Of a stretch of 64,000 nucleotides of DNA, positions 58,862 through 64,000 are shown in pieces. A program made the position numbers and the translations under genes. The DNA comes from Coprinus comatus (taxonomy: Eukaryota > Basidiomycota > Agaricomycetes > Agaricales > Agaricaceae). How positions within the stretch are numbered: position 1 is the stretch's first letter; each line of letters starts with the position of its first letter. Where the stretch lies: positions 62,001 through 126,000 of the forward strand of contig JAWPGT010000027.1 in the NCBI GenBank assembly GCA_034638255.1, in the 5' to 3' direction. The notes below the pieces were generated by a model. It saw nothing but the letters and a program-made list of their open reading frames with translations. It ran no database searches and was not told the origin of the DNA.

Positions 58862-60847
58862 CTCTGGAGCTGAAGAAGCTTTCTCTCATGTTACTCTCTT
58901 GGAATGTTCTTGTGATGATGACCCCGAGTCATTTAGTAGATGTGTTTTTTTAGAGTTGATTGTAAGGTTCGATACTAGTAGTAGTACTGCCACCAGTGAG
59001 GATCAATTGCTTATATCGCTTATATCCTTCAAGAGTTGGTTGATTCTTCAAGGTCAACAACATTGTTTCCATAGAGTTTACAATCTAAATATTGATATTG
59101 CTTGGAGACCAAGGTCCTTCTTCTAAACGGTCTGGCCATCTGGAGATTCTGTTCTAGGCTTTAGCCAAGTAAAAAAACAATAGTAACAGCCAAGAGTGGC
59201 CTGGGAAGAGAATTTTGACTTTTTTCGGAATCATTGGAACCTAGAAGCCTTTGAGAAGGTTGGTGAAGTATGAACTATGTTTTTGCCAAGTTTTTTTTTT
59301 GGTTTTGGTTTTGACGGTGGTGGGATGGTGTGGGTATACACTAATAGTGGACCCCCGTGGTCTCACTATCGATTTATAGTTAACACTGGTTATCAGTGTA
59401 TTTGTCGTAATGTAGTTATGTATTTGTGGTTCGTTGTTTAGTATTCTGGTAGTCTGTTGATCTTGCTTATCTCTTTCTGTCTTTGATCTTGGTTCAAGTT
59501 TTTTGATTTTCTTCTTGAACAAGTAAGTAGTACTACTGATACATGTTACCAATAGTTACTTCAAGCTGAAGATAATAATGATGTGTTGAGCCATTTTGTT
59601 CAATGTATGTGAAGAATCAAGGAGTCCACAATAGTACGAAGTACTTACTCTCTTTGCCAAGGTGGAAATTAGAAGTTAAGAACTTCACACACCTTGAATC
59701 AACATTCTTGGCGTGATCTCAGTTCCGAGGACATTCTTAAAAAACCTTTATCCGATTTAATGAAGTCGTCACATTTTAACTTTGTTCACAGATTCGTCGA
59801 TAGAGTCCGTCAAGACGTGTGATTACTGTTGTTAGTATCAATGCATGCATCAGGCCTCAGGAATTACTACGTTGTCAAAGTCCTTGAAGGTCATAGCGAA
59901 AGGCTTTACCACTTGTTACTTACTATATCAATACTACAACAATACCCAGATAATGTCCTAGCTTTGATGGGAGTGGGAGAGTACATCCAAAATTGGTTTT
60001 TCTTGTGGCAGGCAACGATTTAATTAATTAATAATTATATATAATATATATAGCCTAGGGCCCTAGTAGCCTAGAGTCTACCAGAGTAACATAGTGGAAT
60101 TGCTATAAGATAATAGTTCACGGGGAGTGTGTGAGTATAATTGCAATGAGTCGTACTAATAATGAATGATATCATGCTGTGTTGATATGTCTATATCCGA
60201 TTGTACCCCAGTGTAGTATGTACCAGTGTTCCCTTGTTTCGATCTCCTAAGTTCGATCCGCGGTGGGCGCTGGGGGTAATATTGGAGTTTTAATTTGATT
60301 AAAAGCTTTTAATCCCGCCGTAATGCTGTGTACGCTAACAGATGTGTGACTTTAAAGAAGATTATTGAGCACTTGAGCGCTGAACAGTTGAATAATTGAA
60401 GGCTGTGTACCACCCTACTACCGAGTATGTTTCTATGCCACGTTTTTGATGTAGTGAATCTCCTTTGGTGTGTTGGTGGCTCTTTACTGATCAGTAGTAG
60501 TAATACTACTCACACTATCTGTAACACTGAAGTCTGGCTACAATACATAGCATAATCACACGAATCCTGGTAGTAATAGATCTTGGTTACTGGGATCATG
60601 TATCCCATGTCAAGAAATTTATCAAGTTCTTACAAGGCTTACGAAAACCAAAGAAAGAAAAAATCATCCATGAACCCTTAAAGTTGAAACACTCAGACTC
60701 AGAAGTCAGAAATGTTCCCAAATATGCTCACAACTCGAGGATATACCAAAGCTAAATCTGGATCCACGAACTAAATGCGGCAATTTGTACTACTACTTAA
60801 GTAGTGATGAAACTTGTTCGATTTCAAGCGTTGAGTACTACATAAGT

Positions 60848-60875
60848 CTTTTTCTTTTTCTTTTTCTTTTTCTTT
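60848..60875. repeat. (CTTTTT)n microsatellite
   Basis: Four and a half CTTTTT hexamers in non-coding DNA. Confidence 0.9.
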
Positions 60876-63800
60876 GATGCTGTGACTTCGAGTACTTAAA
60901 ATTAGTGTCTGTGTGTAAGCATCGGACATCCGACGTCGAAACAGTGATGAGTCAGTTCCGGTTTGGTCCCAGTCAGATATGTCACCGCTCTGCATGTAAT
61001 CAAAATCAGATGAAACATCATGAATGCAGTGACGGGTTGTGTGCACGCAAAGTTTCTAGAAATAACTATGTATGGATATTAATAAGCGAATGACTACATC
61101 AAAATACACATGCTCGAGAGAAAAAAACCAAAATCTTGGGGTGAAACACCCACAGAAATTAACTACAAACTCATATATGTACCCGACAACCTGAGATAAT
61201 AGGGACCAGGGGCAGAAAGGATTGGTAGGGGTAAGGAGGGGATAAAAAATGCCAATACCCCTCGAGTGTACTGGTGTACTGATACCGATGTCCTCATGTC
61301 ACAGAATGACCCATTAACTCGGAGGGGGGGGAGAAGATTCGGAACATACTGTAGTTCTTTTCCACTTTTCCGAAGGTGAGGTAAGTGGTACCTTGGATTT
61401 GGTACACAAATCCTCCAACATTCACATAGTCATGTCAGCCGTGTTAAAAAACCAAAACTAGTAATTGATTCCATCATATCTCTCTTCTTTGAGTCGTCGC
61501 CTTAGAGTGGGAGTCTGGTAGGATTGTTAGTAAGTCGGATTCAATGTGTGTTTACGTGTGCAATTTCGTCCCTAAAGAGTAAGCTGTTGAGTAATTAAAT
61601 ATCAAATTATTGGGCTCCCGAGAACTGGGAACACTCACAACCGTACGTTGAAGGAAGAAGGATGTAAAGAATGCGCTGGTATTTCCAACTAAGAATTCTA
61701 GTTATTCTAATTTTCGACGATTGTGTCTTTTTTCGGCCTTCAAGATTCTTTCACTCCCTATCAATCTTATCATATATAAATGATCCGGAGTTTTATCAGT
61801 AGACAGAGGTAAAATATCCGAAGTTGAAGCATAATTACAAGACGGAAAATTAACGGGATGTTGTCGTGGGACTAAGTTGCTCTCTAAAGGAAGCGTTTAA
61901 TAGTATTCACCAATGAGAAACTTGATAGTGGTTATTGTTGGCCTTCTTTATCATTGAGTCCATAACGACTTTGGGAGTTTTAAAATTCTGGCACACCACT
62001 CGGAAGACCAGAACTATTCTTCGACGAATTCTTTCCCACTGATCTCCAACAATGACATTTTTTCCATGACACAGAGAAGATACCTCGAACCATGGATTTG
62101 GGTAAACAACTATGACAGGAGTTCTTTGCAAATGAAAAAATGACTATTTTTCTTTCAATAGATTTGTTAGTTCTTTTTGAAATTGATTTAAGGTGGTGGG
62201 GCACACACGGGCATAGATAATGTGACATTCTGTATTCTGAACCCGACACTGGTCCAATCGACAATTCCGATTCGGAAGGTCACCGTTTGCCATGAAACAA
62301 ATCAAAGTAAATATTTTAAAATTTAAAATGTGAAAGAATTTTCATACATCGGATCATATACTGAACACTGCTGGACCTGATCGAAATATTGAAAGAGCCA
62401 TAAAATTGCATAGCATCAAAATGAAGGTTGTGGTGTATAAGTATGAATATAAGAAAAATGAAAGCCTCCTTTGTTGGGACCCTTTCATATGTAATATACA
62501 CAGGCTCCTGGGGTGACGCTCCATATCTCAATTCATTAAATAATCTTATAAATCTCGTCGCAATATCTCCCATTTCGACAGATAAATCTCACAAGGGTGA
62601 AAATTGGAGAGAAATCGGGTTAAGTAGATTCCAGATGTCACGGCGATCCACCAACATCTTGGAAGACTGTCAACTCCGAGCTGGCATGCGTTTTCACTGA
62701 ACCACCGCGATACACGATGTAGTGCATACTTTTATTCGGAACGCAAGAATATTATACCTGGAGCCTGCCATGAGACCAGGTTGAGACGTTTGAACCCTTG
62801 CGGAGCAGAGTGATAATTTATTTCGGGGAAGGTTGCGAAAACCTCCTTCTGGTGGGATTGCCTAGGAGATTCCGAACTACTCGCTCACTCAAAGCTGATA
62901 CTAATATTTACGCTGTCAGTCATGTCCCGGTTCTCTCACACGATGTTCTCTGCGACCTCTATCATCTATTATTATTTATAATAAATAAGCGGGGTAATAT
63001 TGGGTACTATTTTTAAAATAGATAATTTCGACATATCATTTCAATTGTTAACCATCGAACGAGCCTATGTTGATCTTTATGATACCACGTCGGAAAATAT
63101 TCAACCTTTTGCGAAATAAATAAGTACGACTGAAGGCCAAGTAGTAGACACTCAGACCAAGAGGCTGCTACTCACCCGTGAACCGGTATAAGTATACCCG
63201 CACGTTAATGTTACAAGAGTTGGTCGAATATCGCCCGGCTATTATTTATGTGGGTATAATGATAATATTAGTTCGGAGGTATCGTTACCTGTAATCAGTC
63301 GCTTCAAAGAAGAGCCATGCTGTAAACACAGTTGCAATTGATGAAAGTGGCAGTGAAACTGCTCACAGAGGGAAGCCGATGCTACTAGTGATGATTCCCG
63401 ACGCATATATGTCCAAAGTAGACATGCTACACCACTCAAGTCCATTTAGGTCTTAAACGATCACGCTCACATGGAGCCCGGTATACCGCAGGGGTAAAAG
63501 CAATGTCCGAATCAACTTCATTGTACACACCTCTTACCTGCAAGCATGCGCGTGTTTATGACTAGACAACTCCCGATTTCAGAAAGATAATCTTCCCCGC
63601 TTCCGGTAGCCTAGAACTCGTTTGTGACCAAGTTTTTTCAAGTAGTCGCATGACTAGTAAAAGTTGTCCGTTCATCCATTCACACGTCACCCGAGAAACT
63701 GGTACTTATCTTTCCAACTTTCGCTGATCGAAAGAATCCGTGAATGGCGTTTAACATATTTCCATTCACTCTTTCGCCCCTCAGGAAGTCAAGACGTGAG

Positions 63801-64000
63801 AGAAAAGTTGACCTCATTGCAACAGTATTAGGCCACGAGGCGGTACCGCAATTGCCTCGAGTCAAGTAAAAACAGTTGAACATTCTCGATCGAGAAGTAC
63901 AGTCGATTGTCGCACCCTAAATGTAAATGAAACTAATAAATGGAACTAAGGTGACTACACTGCTCGCAGTGGCACATTAGATCATATCAGTATAGTAGCT

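Larger units (their letters stand above)
57072..64000. other. 6.9-kb gene-poor region
   Basis: From about 57480 to 58340 the plus strand is strongly C/T-rich, with poly-T tracts, as in fungal promoters or long 5' UTRs. An ATG at 58501 opens a 96-codon ORF with a hydrophobic N-terminus (WLVPVGLLFFLLRIRSLLIL); I cannot support it as a gene. On the minus strand, 62316-62573 (MGDIATRFIRLFNELRYGAS) and 61907-62131 look somewhat protein-like. No rRNA, tRNA or transposon is recognised. Confidence 0.4.

Noticed and set aside
60235..60290. tRNA-like B-box sequence (AAGTTCGATCCGCGG)
   Set aside because: No matching A box, acceptor stem or anticodon arm could be folded around it by eye.

Overview
The window is nuclear DNA from a filamentous basidiomycete, most likely an Agaricomycete. 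The reasons are many short GT..AG introns (about 45-100 nt), genes on both strands without operons, a DUF6535 membrane protein and a DUF4238 protein (both families common in Agaricomycetes), and very long Ser/Pro/Thr-rich disordered proteins. The species cannot be named from sequence alone.

Layout. At 0.3-5.2 kb on the minus strand lie an acid-ceramidase/NAAA-like amidase and a DUF6535 membrane protein with two repeated C-terminal modules. At 5.5-12.7 kb on the minus strand is a giant low-complexity protein ending in an NTF2-like domain. It is divergent, across 121 bp, from a kinesin-14 (KAR3-type) gene at 12.8-15.4 kb. At 16.4-18.7 kb is an intact DUF4238 gene, and a second diverged, frameshifted copy of the whole segment sits at 30.9-33.2 kb. 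At 19.2-21.2 kb are two convergent genes for small secreted proteins, one cysteine-containing and one built of Pro/Ser repeats. At 24.2-29.4 kb is a VPS9-domain (Rab5-type GEF) gene, divergent across 59 bp from a small coiled-coil protein gene at 29.4-30.4 kb. At 35.0-39.6 kb is a SAM-dependent methyltransferase with an almost 800-residue disordered N-terminus. At 42.8-43.7 kb is an EngB/YihA-family GTPase, probably mitochondrial, whose reading frame needs a 13-nt microexon. At 53.2-56.0 kb is an MKT1 homologue with three frameshifts in its last third, followed by a small acidic zinc-finger-like protein at 56.3-57.1 kb. The rest, especially 39.6-42.8, 43.7-53.2 and 57.1-64 kb, is gene-poor and contains only short ORFs that I cannot assign.

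The genes are mostly unrelated housekeeping functions (vesicle traffic, microtubule motor, mitochondrial ribosome assembly, post-transcriptional control, lipid amide hydrolysis) mixed with lineage-specific families. I found no gene cluster, CRISPR array, complete transposon or RNA gene that I could defend. Exon boundaries come from reading-frame continuity, splice dinucleotides and family motifs, and have not been checked by alignment.
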